In this document: piece after piece, positions 63,269 through 64,000 of the stretch
Position numbering within the stretch: the first letter of the stretch is position 1
How the letters are laid out: every line of letters begins with the position of its first letter
NCBI RefSeq assembly: GCF_964036645.1
Contig: NZ_OZ038525.1
Coordinates: 1,597,501 to 1,661,500 of the forward strand
DNA from: Tenacibaculum sp. 190524A02b
Lineage (GTDB): Bacteria; Bacteroidota; Bacteroidia; Flavobacteriales; Flavobacteriaceae
Length of the DNA: 64,000 nt
Direction of reading: 5' to 3'
Position numbers and translations under genes: made by a program
Notes under the pieces: model-generated
The model's input: only the letters and a program-made list of their open reading frames with translations
Databases searched by the model: none
Told to the model about the DNA's origin: nothing

Positions 63269-63320
63269 TAGGGTAAACAGTTTTTAATCTGTTATATACA
63301 ATAAATGGCGAAAGCTGTTT
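63269..63320 (+). promoter_or_regulatory. TAGGG-N15-CTGTT motif, last copy in the array
   Basis: TTAGGG (63268-63273), 15 bp, CTGTTATATA (from 63289). A transcript from here would run into the hairpin at 63340-63363 opposite the end of the chelatase gene. Weaker than the other copies. Confidence 0.3.
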
Positions 63321-63339
63321 TAATATATTTTAGGGGATA

Positions 63340-63363
63340 AAGCCTCCTTTTAGGAGGAGGCTT
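63340..63363. terminator. Hairpin after the chelatase-like gene
   Basis: 8-bp stem AAGCCTCC / GGAGGCTT with an 8-nt loop, 17 bp past the stop codon at 63380 of the leftward gene. The T-run is short in both directions, so termination strength is uncertain. Confidence 0.45.
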
Positions 63364-63379
63364 GATATCTAAAAGACCT

Positions 63380-64000
63380 TTATATTCTTCTAATATAACT
63401 TGATAACGGATCATTATATTGAAAGCCTCTTGTAAACCTTTCTTTGTTCAAAATTTTAAACTCAGATAACGCCCATAAAATTAATTCTTTTAAAAATGGT
63501 TTGTCTTTTTCATTAAGATTTGGCTCATATTTATTTATCAAAACCTCTAGCGGTTGAATATTGTTTAACTGGTCGTTAAAATACGTGTCATCCATATCAT
63601 CTAGCAATTCAATTTCATTTGTTAAGAACCAAGCTGATAAATTATCATAAGGTGATTCTTCTGTTTCTTTTCGTAATTTTTTAATTTCAGGAAATATTTC
63701 TACAAAAAGTGTTTTTATAGCACTACCTATAAGGTGTTGAGCTACTGCATTTGCTCCTTCTTGTTCCCCTTCATAAACTAGCTCTATTTTACCAGTTATT
63801 GCGGGTATGGTTCCAAAGAAATCCAACAACCGAACACTAGTTGTATCATCAGCTGTTAAAAAAGCTCTTCTTTCTGCTGTACTTAATAAATTTTCAAATA
63901 TTGAAATACTCATTCTTGCACTTACACCACTCTTAACATCAACATATTCACTTTTCCTTGCTTCAAAACTTATTTGTTCAACCAGTTTCCTTGCTAATTT
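63380..64000 (-). CDS. Magnesium-chelatase-like AAA+ protein (5' part outside window)
   Basis: The reading frame is open from the right edge, so about 206 C-terminal residues are visible; the ATG at 63913 is internal. The sequence SEYVDVKSGVSARMSISIFE followed by NLLSTAERRAFLTADD is the sensor-2/arginine-rich end of ChlI/BchI-like or sigma-54-activator-like AAA+ ATPases. The remaining helical tail (LLDFFGTIPAITGKIELVYE ... ALSEFKILNKERFTRGFQYN) fits the Bacteroidota magnesium chelatase family. Such ATPases usually act with a von Willebrand factor A-domain partner. Role unknown. Confidence 0.82.
   Translation of the reverse strand, partial: KLARKLVEQISFEARKSEYVDVKSGVSARMSISIFENLLSTAERRAFLTADDTTSVRLLDFFGTIPAITGKIELVYEGEQEGANAVAQHLIGSAIKTLFVEIFPEIKKLRKETEESPYDNLSAWFLTNEIELLDDMDDTYFNDQLNNIQPLEVLINKYEPNLNEKDKPFLKELILWALSEFKILNKERFTRGFQYNDPLSSYIRRI

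Noticed and set aside
1-64000. tRNA, rRNA and tmRNA genes
   Set aside because: The intergenic regions were read for cloverleaf arms and rRNA-like sequence and none was found.

Overview
The window reads as a chromosomal segment of a marine-type member of the Flavobacteriaceae (Bacteroidota), perhaps close to Tenacibaculum or Polaribacter; the genus is a guess. The evidence is the very A+T-rich sequence, promoters of the TTG / TAnnTTTG type, a PorQ gene beside cmk, a PorP/SprF gene, one type B and three type A cargo proteins of the type IX secretion system (T9SS), the alternative Bacteroidota GlmU, H-NOX signalling and topoisomerase IV genes.

Layout. 1-5.8 kb: T9SS module (PorP/SprF with a SPOR-like tail, its type B cargo, PorQ) and cmk. 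5.8-6.5 kb: non-coding DNA with a 23-bp minisatellite and a REP-like palindrome. 6.5-19.3 kb: mostly housekeeping genes (rluD, PASTA protein, ddl, coaD, TonB/MORN protein, M14 peptidase, GlmU-like enzyme, thioesterase, cyclase, K+ channel, miaA). 19.4-22.7 kb: a small accessory cluster of two unrecognised proteins and a membrane-anchored GH25 lysozyme. 22.9-31.7 kb: secreted small protein, cupin lipoprotein, group II decarboxylase, OstA/LptA-like protein, class III aminotransferase and a T9SS beta-propeller protein. 31.8-34.6 kb: a nitric-oxide sensing operon (response regulator, H-NOX, histidine kinase). 34.9-41.7 kb: a surface-glycan locus. 42-53.4 kb: a 3,220-residue Rhs/Tc-like polymorphic toxin ending in a predicted deaminase, with IS200/IS605 and IS630 remnants on its two sides and a duplicated 5' end. 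53.4-61.8 kb: MscS channel, parC, parE, T9SS protein, OmpH/Skp and a lipoprotein between direct repeats. 61.8-63.4 kb: no protein gene, but an array of short predicted RNAs. The window closes in a magnesium-chelatase-like AAA+ gene.

The most unusual signal is regulatory. Six places share two half-sites 21 bp apart (left ATTTAAC/ATTTCATC-like, right CCATTCACCTATA-like, resembling LytTR operators), and in all six a TAnnTTT -7 box lies 59-61 bp downstream of the right half-site. Four drive predicted RNAs of about 80 nt that end in related GAAGTA...TACTTC terminators, two of them with G-rich loops; one precedes the T9SS beta-propeller gene and one the NO-sensing operon. A second bipartite motif, TAGGG-N15-(T/C)TGT, precedes short C-rich RNAs interleaved in the same array, the Rhs toxin and a T9SS protein. 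I know of no published description of this arrangement. The RNAs are inferred from promoters and terminators alone, and no LytTR regulator is encoded in the window.
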